64,000 nt of DNA from Nymphaea colorata (GCF_008831285.2 NC_045139.1:27684808-27748807); one strand, 5' to 3'; shown: positions 22,590 through 34,325, counted from the first letter of the stretch. Numbers and translations: made by a program. Notes: a model not told the origin generated them from the sequence alone.

Positions 22590-25500
22590 ATGACTAATGG
22601 CATGACCACTTCGAATATTTTTCAATCGCTCATACATGTATTTAATGGAGATAATTATGGATTTTGGAGCATAAAAATAAAGACTTTCTTTTTGTCACAA
22701 GATCTTTGGGATCTTGGGATCTAGTTGAGAATAGCTATATAGAAAGTGCAGAGAGCTCCAAACAAGGAGAAAAGACAGTTGAATTAAGAGAGCAACAGAA
22801 GAAGGATTCAAAAGCCTTAATTATTTTTCAACAAGCTGTAAGTGATACTATCTTTTCTCGAATTGCTGGTGCTACTAGTTCAAATGAAACTTTGACTATT
22901 CTCAAGCAAGAATATCATGGTGATAAGAAGTTAATGACAGTGAAACTCCAAACCCTCCGTAAAGAGTTTGAGACATTGTTTATGAAAAACAATGAATTGG
23001 TCCAAGAATTTTTTTCAAGAGCTTTCATAATTATAAATGAGATGAAAACCTTTGGAGAGGTTGTCAGTAACCAGAAAATTGTAGCAAAAATATTGAGGAG
23101 TTTGCCGCCTAAATTTGATCATGTGGTTACAACTATAGAAGAGTCTAAGGATTTGACTGCATACTCTGCTAATGAATTATTGGGTTCTGTTTTAGCCCAT
23201 GAACAAAGAATGAACAGGTCAATTGAGAAAAGTGTAGAACGAGCATTCCAAGCCCAAGTCAAGTTGGATGACTTTAGCAAAGAGAGAAAGGGAGCAACTG
23301 TACGAAAGAATGCATGTCGCAGGCGAGGTAGAGGTAACTACCATGGATGTGGACGAGGAAGATTTGAGGCAAGAAGAAACAAATCAGAAGGAGGTGATAC
23401 AAACAATAAAAAACATGGCCACAAAAATAGGTATTGTGTTTTTTGCAAATGAAATAGTCATACTGAAGCGTACTGTTGGGATAAAGCAAAAGAACAAGCT
23501 AATGTAGTAGAAGAGAAAACAAAAGATGGTAACTTGTTTTTTACTCATACAGAGTCAAAAGAAAATATTTATCATGTATGGTTTTTAGACAGTGGATGCA
23601 GTAATCATATGACAGGAAAGAGAGACTTGTTTCGTGACATTGATGAATCGATGAAGCAACAAGTTCGACTTGGAGACAACAAAAAGGTGCAGATTGATGG
23701 TAAAGACGCAATTGAGACACCAATTAAAGGTGGTACTAAAAGGTTGGTACATGATGTACTATATACCTGGATTAGCATATAACTTGCTAAGTGTTGGATA
23801 ATTAGCACAAAAAGGATATTTGATTTCATTTCATGATGATGTATGTGAAATAAAAAAAAAAATGTTCTAACATGCCACCTATAGTAGTGCACATGACAAA
23901 GAACAAAATGTTTTCAATTGAGTTTTCACACTTTGATGCATATGCCTTAGTTGCATACATTAATAAAGTGTCTAAGTTATGACACTTAAGATATGGACAC
24001 TTGCACTACAATGGACTAAAGTTATTGAGGCAGAAAAAATTAGTTGTTGGTTTACCTTATCTTACTATTAATGAAGATATTTGTGAAGCATGTGTGTATG
24101 GAAAACAACATCGTCTTTCATTTCCAGTTGGGAAAACATGGAGAGCGAAAGCTCCTTTAGAATTAGTACATGCTGACATTTGTGGACCAACAAGAACTCC
24201 ATCTCTAAATAATAGTAGATATTTTTTACTATTCACTGATGATTTTTCTCGCATGAGTTGGATGTTTTTTCTTGTTGAAAAATTAGAAAAATTCGAAGAA
24301 TTTAAAGTATTTGTAGAAAAAATGTGGGCGACCTATAAAAATACTTCGTACTGATAGAGGGGGAGAATTTCTGTCAAATGATTTTGAAAATTTCAGCAAA
24401 TTATATGGTGTACGTACACAATTAATGGTAAGAAAAACTTTCCAGCAAAATGGAGTTGCTGAAAAAAAAAACGCACAGTGGTAGAGATGACTCTTAGCAT
24501 GTTGAATGAAAAGCATCTTCCAAACGAGTTTTGGGCTGAAGCAGTGGCTACAATTGTGTATCTTCTCACCATATCACCAACTAAAGCAGTATGCAATATG
24601 ACTCCATATGAAGCATGGTGGGAGAAAAGACCTGATATAAGTAATTTAAAAGTTTTTGGATGCATTGTCTACTCCTTGCTTGATTCTAGTAGTCGAGAAA
24701 AAATGGATAGAAAGAGTGAGAAATGTATTTTTGTGGGTTATAGTAATAACTCAAAAAGTTATGACTATACAATCCAGTAAAAAAGTCTTTAATCATTCAA
24801 TGTGATATCATTTTTGACGAAAATGGATCATGGGTATGGACAACAATAGAAGATCAACATATTCCATTTATCGAATCAACTTCTCACTCACATGCATTAT
24901 CGTCAAGTACTACTCATTCAAAAGAGACCAATTCAGATCATGAAGAAGATGTCGAAATAATTACAGATGGATCTTCTCCACCAAGAAAGGTACAATCTCT
25001 CCGTGACATATATGCTTCTTGTTCATTTGCTTTTATGATAGATGAACCATCATATTATGAGGAAGCATGTGATAAAAAAGAATGGAAAAAAGTAATGCAA
25101 GTAGAGATCACTACAATTAAGAAAAATGATGCATGACAGCTTACAGACTTGCCACAAGGAAAGGAGCCTATAAGTGTGAAATGAGTTTACAAATTGAAGT
25201 ATAATGTCGATGGAAGTGCACAAAAATACAAGGCCATGCTAGTTGTTAGAGGGTATGTACAGAAAATATGGCATTGATTATTTTGAAACTTTTTCTCATG
25301 TTGCTCGTTTTGAGACTATTAGACTAGTATTGGCACTAGCAGCTCACTTACAATGGAAGGTATTTCAATTTGATATCAAATATGCTTTTTTGAATGGTAC
25401 TTTAGAAGAAAATGTATATGTACATCAACCACAGGGCTTTGTCATAAGTGGATAGGAGAAGAAAGTGTATAAGTTGAAGAAGGCCTTTTATGGCCTCAAG

Positions 25501-26423
25501 CAAGCACCAAGAGCATGGTATGGGAGGCTTGACACATATCTTCACAGAAATGAGTTTCGACATTGTGAGAGTGAACCCACATTATACTTGAAAAATGAAG
25601 GTATTGACATGTCTGTGGTATGTGTTTATGTAGATGACATTATCTACATGGGATCAAGTGATGTGCTCATTCAAAAATTCAAGGACAGTATGATAAGTGA
25701 ATTCCAAATGTCTGATTTTGGTTTATTGCATTTCTTCCTTCGTTTTCAAGTTGTCCAATCAAATAATGGCATTTTTATCTCTTAAGAAAAATATGCATTA
25801 AACCTACTTAAGAGGTAAAAAATGTTAGATTGCAAGTCGTGTTCTACTCCCATGAATGCAGTGAAAAGTTGACTTTGTCTGATAGGACTGCTAAGGCCAA
25901 TGAAACATTGTTTAGAGATCTAGTTGGTGGCTTGTTATATTTGACTCATACACGACCAGATATTTTATTTGTTGTCAGCTTGGTATCCAGGTTCATGCAC
26001 AATCCATCATTACACCATCTAGGGTCAGCAAAACGTGTTTTGCATTACATCCGTGAAACTACTGAATATGGAATTTGGTATAAATCAGATGTTTGTATTA
26101 ACTTACTTGGTTATATTGATAGTGGCTGGGTAGGAGCTGTAGATGATCGAAGGAGCACAAGCGGCCATGTTTTTACACTTGGATCAGGTGCTATATCATG
26201 GTGTTCAAAGAAGCAAAGTACAATGGCATTATCATCTTCAGAAGTAGAGTATATTGCTACATCTGCAGCTACTTGTCAGGCAATTTGGTTGCGTCGAGTT
26301 TTGGGAGATCTTTGCCAAAGTCAAACTCAAGGAACACCAATCAATTGTGACAACAAGGCAACCATAGCAATGACAAAAAATCCAATTTACTCTCTCAATT
26401 CCAAAATACAGGATTTGAATTGA
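22590..26423 (+). pseudogene. Copia retrotransposon gag-pol, decayed
   Basis: Gag starts at ATG 22590 or, in the same frame, 22602 (MTTSNIFQSLIHVFNGDNYG), with the UBN2-type core up to VERAFQAQ. An 8-bp tandem duplication (TGGGATCT at 22707 and 22715) shifts the frame early. The zinc knuckle reads CVFCK-stop-NSHTEAYCW. Then: protease FLDSGCSNHMTGKRDLF (about 23,580), GAG-pre-integrase HLHYNGLKLLRQKKLVVGL (about 24,000) and integrase HADICGPTRT, DRGGEF, QQNGVAEK, FWAEAVATIVYLL. RT reads VFQFDIKYAFLNG, KAFYGLKQAPRAWY and CVYVDDIIYMGS, with the catalytic YVDD at about 25,630. RNase H reads SGWVGAVDDRRSTSGHVF, SSSEVEYIA and NCDNKATIAMTKNP. At least eight stops or shifts make it inactive, though every domain is still readable. 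The end of RNase H runs into a plastid-derived insertion. Confidence 0.93.
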
Positions 26424-26509
26424 TGTCGTTTCATTGATTTCTCCTAAACGAAAGATTATATTTCAATTGAAATTCACTTACACAAAGACAGCCCCCATTG
26501 ATGACGAGT

Positions 26510-26640
26510 CTCCGCGAAGCATCCATGGCTGAATGGTTAAAGCGCCCAACTCATAATTGGCAAATTGGTAAGTTCAATTCCTGCTGGATGCACGCGAATT
26601 GGAACGTTCAATAATAGAATTGGCTCTGTAACTAAAAAAT
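26510..26640 (+). other. Plastid-derived insertion (NUPT) around trnI-CAU
   Basis: Besides the tRNA, the bases after it (GGAACGTTCAATAATAGAATT then GGCTCTGTA) resemble the plastid sequence downstream of trnI-CAU in the inverted repeat, with small deletions. The match therefore extends past the tRNA and the source is plastid DNA, not a nuclear tRNA gene. The exact edges cannot be fixed by eye. It abuts the broken 3' end of the Copia element. Confidence 0.75.
26519..26592 (+). tRNA. Nuclear copy of plastid tRNA-Ile (CAU), probably a pseudo-tRNA
   Basis: The 74 bases fold as a tRNA: acceptor stem GCATCCA with TGGATGC, and anticodon stem CCAA/TTGG around loop CTCATAA with anticodon CAT. Compared with the plastid trnI-CAU I remember, there are about four substitutions. 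One of them (GTAAG against CCTGC) leaves a mismatch in the T stem. In plastids this tRNA needs its anticodon C changed to lysidine to read AUA; a nuclear copy would not get that and is expected to be silent. Automatic tools may label it tRNA-Met. Confidence 0.85.
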
Positions 26641-26831
26641 GGATTCAAGGAGCTCCTGGACATGTATCTCCAAATCTAGATGATGAGTTATGTACTCAAA
26701 GAATGTCATGTATGGACAGACTTTTTACAGATTCTTATACGAGAAGACAAGCTATTTCTGAATATTCAAAGTTTTCTTTAGGAGAATTTAGTTCAATGGT
26801 AATAACAATGCATATGATTAAGGCGTATTAG
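26628..26831 (+). other. Open frame of unknown origin next to the plastid insertion
   Basis: The frame that runs through the NUPT continues open for about 65 codons with ordinary protein-like composition (WIQGAPGHVSPNLDDELC then RLFTDSYTRRQAISEYS) and ends at a TAG. The part after the NUPT could be an exon or pseudogene piece. I do not recognise the family, and the upstream in-frame Met lies in the tRNA and is not a real start. It may be plastid, mitochondrial or nuclear in origin. Confidence 0.3.
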
Positions 26832-27169
26832 TCATCAAACACATATACAAAAGCAATCTACAATGGCAGTGGGCTGGCTTTTGATTGTGTAGGTAGTGGA
26901 TAAACATCACATATTTCATTCAAGATCCTGTTTTTCTTGTCCATAGATATGTTGTTGTATTCTTCACAAAATGATACACCACATTTCAGAAAAGATACGT
27001 ATAGACTTGGTGAACTACGTTATATCGAAGGTGGCAAATAGAAAGCATATGAAGAAGAAAACAGCAGAGAGCAATGACATGAATGATGTATTTTGCAACT
27101 AACAAAGTGAAGAATAAAACAAAAACAATGACATGAACAGTGTATTTTGCGTTTAACAAAGTTGTTATT
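26832..27169. other. No supported gene
   Basis: AT-rich DNA with two similar segments (AATGACATGAA.G.TGTATTTTGC at about 27,073 and 27,128) that look like the ragged left edge of the minisatellite to the right. Confidence 0.5.
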
Positions 27170-27870
27170 ACCATTGAAAAACAAACATTATCTTAGATAA
27201 TTAACATACAATTGTCACACCATTAACAAACACTTGTTATGGAATGCCATTAGCTTACACCATTATCTCACACTATTAATAGATTTTTGTTATCTCACAT
27301 CATTGACATACAATCCTTACCATTTTTAGATAGTCATCATCTCATACCATTAACAAACATTTATTATCTCACACCATGGTTAGATGGTCTTTACCATTTT
27401 TAAATAGTCAACACAACATTAACATGCATTTGTTGCCTCACACTATGAACAAATGCTCCTTACTATTTAGAAACAGTCATTATTTTATCTCACACTATTA
27501 ATAGACATTCATTATTTCACACCATGAACAGAGAGTTCTTATCTCACACCATTAATAAACATTCATTATCTCACACCATTCGCAGACGGTTATTTCCATT
27601 TTCAGACAATCCATATCTCATATCATGAACAGACATTCAGTATCTCATACTATGGATAGATAGTCCTTACCAGTTTTAAATAGTTGTTACCTCACACTAT
27701 TAACAAACATTTGTTATCTCATACCATAGACAGATAGTCCTCATTATTTTTAAACAATTGTTATCTCATCTCACACCATTAAGAGACATTCATTCTCTTA
27801 CACAATAGACAAACAATCGATGTCTCACACTACTAATAGACATTATAAACACACAAATAAAGATAGTCAT
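27170..27870. repeat. Degenerate minisatellite, TTATCTCACACCATTAACA-type units
   Basis: Units built from TTATCTCACACCATTAACA followed by GACATTCATTATCTCACACC, and from CCATTTTTAGATAGTC, recur at irregular spacing of roughly 35-60 bp over 700 bp. Many substitutions and small indels separate them. There are no constant-length spacers and no identical repeats, so this is not an array of fixed repeats and spacers. Confidence 0.8.
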
Positions 27871-30414
27871 TATCAATAATATATATTTACTATCAATCAT
27901 TTTGTTTATGTCATTTTAGTTTTGATAGATTCTGATTCAATGTGTTGATTTTACGAGTCAAAATGGTGATATGCCTAATCAACATGTTTATTGATATTAA
28001 CAAATTGTTTTTCCCATCAAGGAGAGGATGCTTGCCTACAACCTCCAGATGTAGTTGGGCTTGTTTGTTGTGGATCTCCCTCTGACCATGCTCCTCTATC
28101 GAAGTTGGTGTTCATGATGGTGACTTGTGGATAATGATCGAGGTGGGCAAGTTTCTCCATGTAAGGATGGTGATCAAGATGTGGAATTTAGTGTTGTTGT
28201 GGATGGTGATCGATGAGGGAGCCACTCGATCAAAGAGCTTTGGGATACACAAGTATGCACTACATCCTAATACTACTCACGGTACCTTCATTCAAACCGC
28301 TTGCCGTCGTAAACAATGGTCAACTTACCATTATGAGATTAGTTATGGAGTTTCTTTGTGAACAATGATATCCAATGAACTCCAGTTCCAAAAGCAATTT
28401 TGTTCCTTACTCTCGTGTAGGACTGAGGTGGTTGCAGAATTGACTGGCCCAAACTGGCACTACATGAGGACTCAATTGTTGTGATGCATTTCTACCTCAT
28501 TCATAAAGAACAACCAGATATCTCTGGATGACAACTCAAGCGCTTTTACCATATTCCAATCGGTTTCTTTTCTAACGCCAAATAGTCTAAACTATTCAAA
28601 CATCCTTATTGCACAAACTATTAAATACTACTTAGTAAGCATACCTGATCCAAAAGAAGATTCAATAAGATTGACCTTAATGCATCTAGATCATATTAAT
28701 CTCATAGATTAATACATCTCTAGTATGCATGCAATGGTTGTGCATATGGAAATGGGCACTCTACATTCGGTCTAATAGAAAGCATATGCCCCCACATTTA
28801 GAACTGCAGAGTCAGTCGAGATATTACAAGATATGTGATAGTGTATTTTTGAACAAATTAACTTGAACATACTATCTATACCTGCATCAACAACTAAAAT
28901 TCTCCCACAAATGCAATGATGCTCTTCAATCTCTCTAGTTAGCAATACAAATGCACAAGCACAGCTGCCCCCTATGCATAATTGAGCACTGAGCCTACAT
29001 CTTCCAAGAATTGGATATTACACCAGCTTATTCTTGAGTCTGAATTGTCACTGAGAATAAGAACCTCAATGGTTGACCCACTTCTTGTGCACTTTATATG
29101 CTGTCATTTATAATATAGCGCTGCCACGATGATCAACATTAACTTTCCCTTGAAGCCAACAACATTCTCGAACTCGAACTCCATCAACCTTAGAAGATTG
29201 ATGCTCTTCCTTCTCAATGTGTAGTAGGTTTTTAGGGAATTCTCATATCAAACAGCCTTGCAATATCATAAGGGTAATCATCATCTCAAATTCATCGGAC
29301 ATGACTATGTTTGTTCATATATCTCACTTCTTGGATAAGGAGTACAAGGGCTTCTATTGGATTTCCAAGTATCCAAGGGTCAGCAACCCTTTTAATTTTC
29401 ATTTTCTCTAGTCTAATATTCTAGCAGTCTGAGAGCATTTCATACCATTCAAGGACAGAATGCCATTGATAGTGCTCGTATTTCTATAACATCATACCAA
29501 TGTCAAAGATATCATTGAACACGACAAATAGTAGAATAAACAACATCTATTATCTGACAAGATGAACGTCATAGATTACTTACGTCGATGTCACACATTC
29601 ATTGCTTTTCTTTTCACATTTCTTTATCATTTCAGTATTGGGTTGCTTTGTTTTCCCTTGTCTAACACCTCTTTTTTTTGGTGCAGCTTTCTTGTAGACA
29701 TCTACACCCTATTGCTCTTCCGCAACTCTTTCAACATCTACTTCATCTCTCCTCAAGGATGTGTTGCTCAAGTAGAGGAGGATATCTTCCATCCCTTCCA
29801 CCTTTGGCTTCATGACTTATCCCTCTGCTCCCTCTAACAATAGATTCTTCTCTATGATCTTAACTTTCAACTCCTTCATACTGGTCTTCTCAACTGCTGC
29901 CACGACTTCTTCCTCTCCATTTTAATTTTTCTCTTCATATTTTTTTCTCCAACTTCGCCACAATGGCAACTTCAGTTACCTTACACTCGGTCGGTTCTAC
30001 CTACTCAATGTTCATACCTATCAATTTATCTCTTACCAAGTTCTCCATGTTTGGTAAAACATGTTGTTCTGCTTCACACCAATATATGTACAATGGAAGG
30101 TACAATGTGTTATTCTTTTGTATGAGTTGAAGAAGTAGACACGGTCGACCTACAAAAGGTAAAAGAATCATGAGTTAATGTCTTACTTCATTCGATATAA
30201 AACGAAGGATGGATACCAAATTTTGCGCCGTATAGCATCTGAGATAACGAAATGGGCGAGACGTCCTATAACATCTGAAATAATGAATGAGCATGAGATA
30301 ACAAAATAATTAGATGCATAAAAGATAGATGGATAGCTGCCATGCATTAAATTTTCATGCACCAAAATGTGTATATAACCCACTTCAAATCCATGTAACG
30401 CGTGTGTGTGTGTG

Positions 30415-30452
<38 letters not shown>

Positions 30453-31300
30453 ACAACAGAAATTGTGTGCAAAACTGAGAGTTGTATTCTTCAAAAAGAA
30501 ACAGGGTTGGTGCAACTAAAGGAAGTTTGCTGGAGATTTCGACCACATATTCAGTCTTATCAAAATTCCCAATGCACTACTCATGAAGGCTCTTGTAGTT
30601 AGACAACTAAATAAAACGGAATCAGTGGTGGTTTGATTCCTTATTTTATCAAGATTTGAAAGGCACTGCAGTTCTTGCTAAGCTACTCCATATACATAAA
30701 ACTTGATTGTCATTTTTGTTATAGTTCTAAATTTTTTTTGGCGTTTCTAGATGTTCCTTTATGAAATAAGTTATTAAAAACCACAAATTTTCTTAAAAAG
30801 TCACATTTTTTTACAAAAAAAATGGCTAATAAAGGAATAAAATCAACCATTATTAGCCTGAGAAATCATTTATCTGCATTTTAACCTTAATATTATCCGC
30901 TACTTGATTGTGTTCTTTATTCTTCTTAATTTGCTCTTATCATGTTTTAATATGTCATTTAAAAAACTGAAAATGTAATTTAGTAATAAAAAGTGATATT
31001 AAAATTTTGGCTGACATTTTTTAGTTTTTAATTTTTCAGAAATGAACTTCAAATTCTTATTTGATCGTGATAAGAGCGTAAATTTTGTCAGAAAAATTTA
31101 ATTATTGGTAAAATGTAAGCTTCAAATACAATACTTATTTTTAAATTTTTTACTAGAGAGAAGGGTGAGAAACGGAATTCACGGCTAGACAAACAAACCT
31201 CGGCCCCAGTACACCAAACCCATTCTTGCCTAGCTTGAAAATATGTTTATTAGTATTTATTTCTTTGAAAATAATTTCAAAAGCACCCAATGTTGACCAT
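27871..31300. other. No supported gene; upstream region of the PPR gene
   Basis: Short open frames only, none with a family I recognise. The last 600 bp before the PPR gene are strongly AT-rich (many A and T runs) and change abruptly to GC-rich coding sequence near 31.37 kb. No clear TATA box stands out above the AT background. Confidence 0.5.
30400..30452. repeat. Compound (GT)n(TA)n microsatellite
   Basis: A GT run followed by TATATG units and a TA run. Open frames crossing it on either strand are translated simple repeat. Confidence 0.9.
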
Positions 31301-31447
31301 TTTTAAATCAATAATTTATTTATGCTTATTTCTTCCCCGTTAAAATCTCGGGGGCAAGATTTGCTGGTTATGGGTGTTGTGGTCCAGTTCAATGTCCGAC
31401 ACGCCGACTCCAACGACCATGCCCCATTCAACCGTCCTGCCAGCGGC

Positions 31448-33361
31448 ATGTTCCCTGGTCGCGCCGCCCGTAAACCGGCCACCGCCTCCCTTCTCCGTCT
31501 CCCCTTCTCCTCGCTGCCTTCTACCCGCGGCCTCGAGTCACCGTCCCTTTCCCTCCTTAAGGAGTGCACCACCATCCGCCAATTCAAGGAGATCCATGCC
31601 CACTCCCTCCGCCGCCACCTTCAGAACGGCCCCTCCCTCCTCTCCAAGCTCGCCTCCCTCCGACTCCCCTCCTATGCCTTTGCCCTTCTTTTCCAACTTC
31701 CCCTCCCCGACGATTTCTCCTGGAATGTCGTCATCCGCTCCCTCGCGCGCGCCTGCCGCTTCGTCGATGCAATCGGCGTGTTCCGTCGGATGAAGTCCTC
31801 CGGCCATTCCCCCAGCAACTTCTCGTTCCCGCCAGTCTTCGCCTCCTATGGCTCCATGGCTGCTTTATTACCTGGCAGCGCCGCCCACGCCGACGCCCTT
31901 AAGCTCGGGTGGGCGACCGACACATTCACCCAGCACGCGCTTATTACCATGTATGGCCGTTGCGGCCGCGTGTACTACGCCCGACAAGTGTTCGACGAAA
32001 TGCCTCTGAGAGACGTTGTGTCTTGGAATGCCATTATCGCCGCGCTTGCACAAAACGATCGTGCGAGGGAGGCTGTAGAGGTGTTTGGACGGATGCGTCA
32101 GGCAGGGTTTGTGCCAGACGAGCCGACGCTTGTTAGCGTCCTCTCTGCCTGCGCAGAGCTTGGCGATGTGGCATTGGGATCGTCGTTGGAATGCTACACA
32201 GCAAATCGTGGGCTTTTGAGCGGCTCAAACTTTATCGGCTCCGCCCTCGTCGGAATGTATGGCAAATGCGGGCGAATTAATGACGCACGCCGAATATTCG
32301 ATGCAATGTCCAAGCGAGACGCGGTCGCCTGGAACTCGATGATCGCGGGATACTCACAGAATGGACGGTCGACTGAGGCAATTGAATCTTTTCTGGCAAT
32401 GCGTGAAGCTGGGATCGAGCCTGATAAGGTCACGCTGGCAGCCGTATTGCCGGCTTGTGCGGCTGCTAACGCTCTCGATCTCGGCATGTTGGTTGATTCT
32501 TACGCTGCGGACAAGGGGTTGAAGGAGAATGTTTTTGTTGCAACCGCACTAGTGGATATGTATGCGAAATGTGGTATGCTAGACCATGCTCGCAGGCTGT
32601 TCGATGCAATGCCTGAAAGAAACGTGGTCTCATGGAACACCATGATCTCCGCTCTTGCCATGCATGGACGTGGGAAGGAATCGATTGATTTGTTTCATCT
32701 CATGCATGAGGTTGGAATGCGCCCAAATGAGATCACTTTTGTGGGTGTTCTCTCGGCATGTGTTCACATCGGTTTTGTTGAAGAGGGTCGACAGTTCTTT
32801 GATTCAATGCAGAGGAAGTACGGGATTGCACCAGGCATAGAGCATTGCACATGCATGGTTGACCTTCTTGCACGAGCAGGTATGTTGGTGGAGGCCTTTG
32901 AGTTTGTAGAGACCATGCCAGTAAAGCCTGATGCTGTTGTCTGGGGAGCACTGTTAGGTGCTTCGAGGAACCAGAAGGATGCGGAGATGGGTGAACGGAT
33001 CATGCAACGATTGCTCGAATTAGAGCCAGAAAATTCAGGCAATTATGTTATGCTGTCAAGCATGTATGTGAATGCAAAGAGGTGGGAAGATGCGGGGAGG
33101 ATTCGGGGAATGATGCGGGAGCAAGGTGTTGTAAAAACGCCTGGTTGCAGCTGGGTTGAGATTGATGATCTTATACATGAATTTCGTTCGGGCGACGTCT
33201 CCCATGTAAGATGGCGTGATATCCATGCCCTGCTACAGAAGTTGACAGAGGAGATGAAGGTCGAGGGCTACAGGCCAATGGAGGACCTTGTCTACTGCAC
33301 GCCGGTAAGAACCATGATGAAAGTGCGTGAGAAAAATGTTTGCTTAGAATATGCCACCTGA
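31448..33361 (+). CDS. Pentatricopeptide repeat protein, PLS class, E/E+ type, no DYW domain
   Basis: An intronless open frame. The frame is open from ATG 31322 (679 codons), but I prefer the third Met (31448, 637 codons): the next residues (MFPGRAARKPATASLLRLPF) look like an organelle-targeting peptide rich in Arg, Ala and Ser, and the GC-rich coding composition starts about here. Numbered from 31322, a degenerate helical region at 75-130 is followed by P, L and S motifs. Examples are DVVSWNAIIAALAQND (231-246), ALVGMYGKCGRINDARRIFD (308-327), AVAWNSMIAGYSQNG (334-348), ALVDMYAKCGMLDHARRLFD (409-428), NVVSWNTMISALAMHG (434-449) and ITFVGVLSACVHIGFVEEG (471-489). The E motif (VVWGALLGASRNQKDAEMGE) and E+ region (GNYVMLSS... 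to PGCSWVEI) end the protein. PLS-E proteins specify organellar C-to-U RNA editing sites and recruit a DYW partner. From memory it most resembles Arabidopsis At2g34400; not verified. Confidence 0.93.
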   Translation: MFPGRAARKPATASLLRLPFSSLPSTRGLESPSLSLLKECTTIRQFKEIHAHSLRRHLQNGPSLLSKLASLRLPSYAFALLFQLPLPDDFSWNVVIRSLARACRFVDAIGVFRRMKSSGHSPSNFSFPPVFASYGSMAALLPGSAAHADALKLGWATDTFTQHALITMYGRCGRVYYARQVFDEMPLRDVVSWNAIIAALAQNDRAREAVEVFGRMRQAGFVPDEPTLVSVLSACAELGDVALGSSLECYTANRGLLSGSNFIGSALVGMYGKCGRINDARRIFDAMSKRDAVAWNSMIAGYSQNGRSTEAIESFLAMREAGIEPDKVTLAAVLPACAAANALDLGMLVDSYAADKGLKENVFVATALVDMYAKCGMLDHARRLFDAMPERNVVSWNTMISALAMHGRGKESIDLFHLMHEVGMRPNEITFVGVLSACVHIGFVEEGRQFFDSMQRKYGIAPGIEHCTCMVDLLARAGMLVEAFEFVETMPVKPDAVVWGALLGASRNQKDAEMGERIMQRLLELEPENSGNYVMLSSMYVNAKRWEDAGRIRGMMREQGVVKTPGCSWVEIDDLIHEFRSGDVSHVRWRDIHALLQKLTEEMKVEGYRPMEDLVYCTPVRTMMKVREKNVCLEYAT

Positions 33362-34181
33362 TATATATGTGACGGGGGATGATCATCGAGGGAGTGGAAA
33401 TGTTTGCACCGTAGCATGCCGAAAGCATGGAACCTACCGAGGTAAATATGGTGCCTAGTCTGTGAATGATTGATAAGCTTGGATTTATGGACTGATCAAT
33501 ATAACTTGCTGTAGCAATGAAAATATTGGAAAATTTCGGCAGTACATGAAGCATGCCAAGCCACTGATGGAAACTGAACGAGTCGTGATTGCTTCATACA
33601 AGAATATCTTTGTTTGGTTGATCAACTAAAGCTAGATTTGTTCTTAGAGGTATATTGCATATAGAGATTCAGAATCGATGTACAGACAACTGAATTGGTT
33701 TTCACAAGAAAACGATTGCTGGACATGATGAGCAGATGTTTCTAGGGTGAGATATAGCTGCTTGAACAGATTCTAGGATTATGGTTGTGACAAGGATTCA
33801 GTAGAGTGTGGATGTAGAACTGGTTGTAACGGGTTGCCATTTGTGATTTCACATCAAATATTTTCCGCTCTTCACAAGTTGGTCTTTCCCCTCAGATTGG
33901 GCCAGTGAGACGACTTTTTGGTTTCATCAGGAAGGTGGATTTTGATCTAATGTAGCTAATAGCTGATTGTCGAGCGTTTGCAGAATCCAAAATTGTATCA
34001 AATTTGACTAATGGAGAGAATTTGTTCGTCATGCTAATTGCTAACTAATCTCGTGAAGCATTTAACAAGAGAAGTGAACAGGTCACCTTATGATTGTTCG
34101 GAGATGATAAACATTGTTCATGTAGTTCAGGATAGTAAGAGATCTTGTCCTTGGTCTTAGGAAACTTACCGTGCTCTAGAG
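33362..34181. other. 3' flank of the PPR gene, no further gene seen
   Basis: The GC content falls back to background after the stop. Short frames on both strands are unconvincing. The first few hundred bases are presumably 3' UTR; no definite polyadenylation signal can be singled out. Confidence 0.5.
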
Positions 34182-34325
34182 CAGTGGTGGAGATACTGTC
34201 CACAGGAGCCAATCAAAAACTTTTTAGGACTTGAAATGATGATTTAAAAATTATTTGGGGTGGTCACACCAGGCTTGGACTGGTGATTGAGTGCCCTCAA
34301 CCAGAAAATCTTGGCTCTGCCGCTG
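34182..34325. mobile_element. Short hAT-like MITE remnant (tentative)
   Basis: The left end reads CAGTGGTGGAGA and the reverse complement of the right end reads CAGCGGCAGAGC, close to the CAGTGGCGGAGCC termini of widespread plant hAT MITEs. The interior has the familiar GGGTGGTCACACCAGGC and CCAGAAAATCTTGGCTCTGCC phrases of such repeats. The 8 bases on either side do not match, so a target-site duplication is not visible. Confidence 0.4.

Noticed and set aside
27170-27870. Possible CRISPR-like or regularly spaced array
   Set aside because: Units are degenerate, spacing is irregular, and the context is plant nuclear DNA.
30183-30602. Open frames on both strands at 30.2-30.6 kb
   Set aside because: Both run through the GT/TA microsatellite and contain runs of Ile/Tyr or Val/Tyr from the simple repeat.
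31303-32951. Several minus-strand and shifted plus-strand open frames of 60-139 codons over the PPR gene
   Set aside because: They are GC-driven shadows of the PPR frame with low-complexity Pro/Ser or Gly/Glu composition and no domain.
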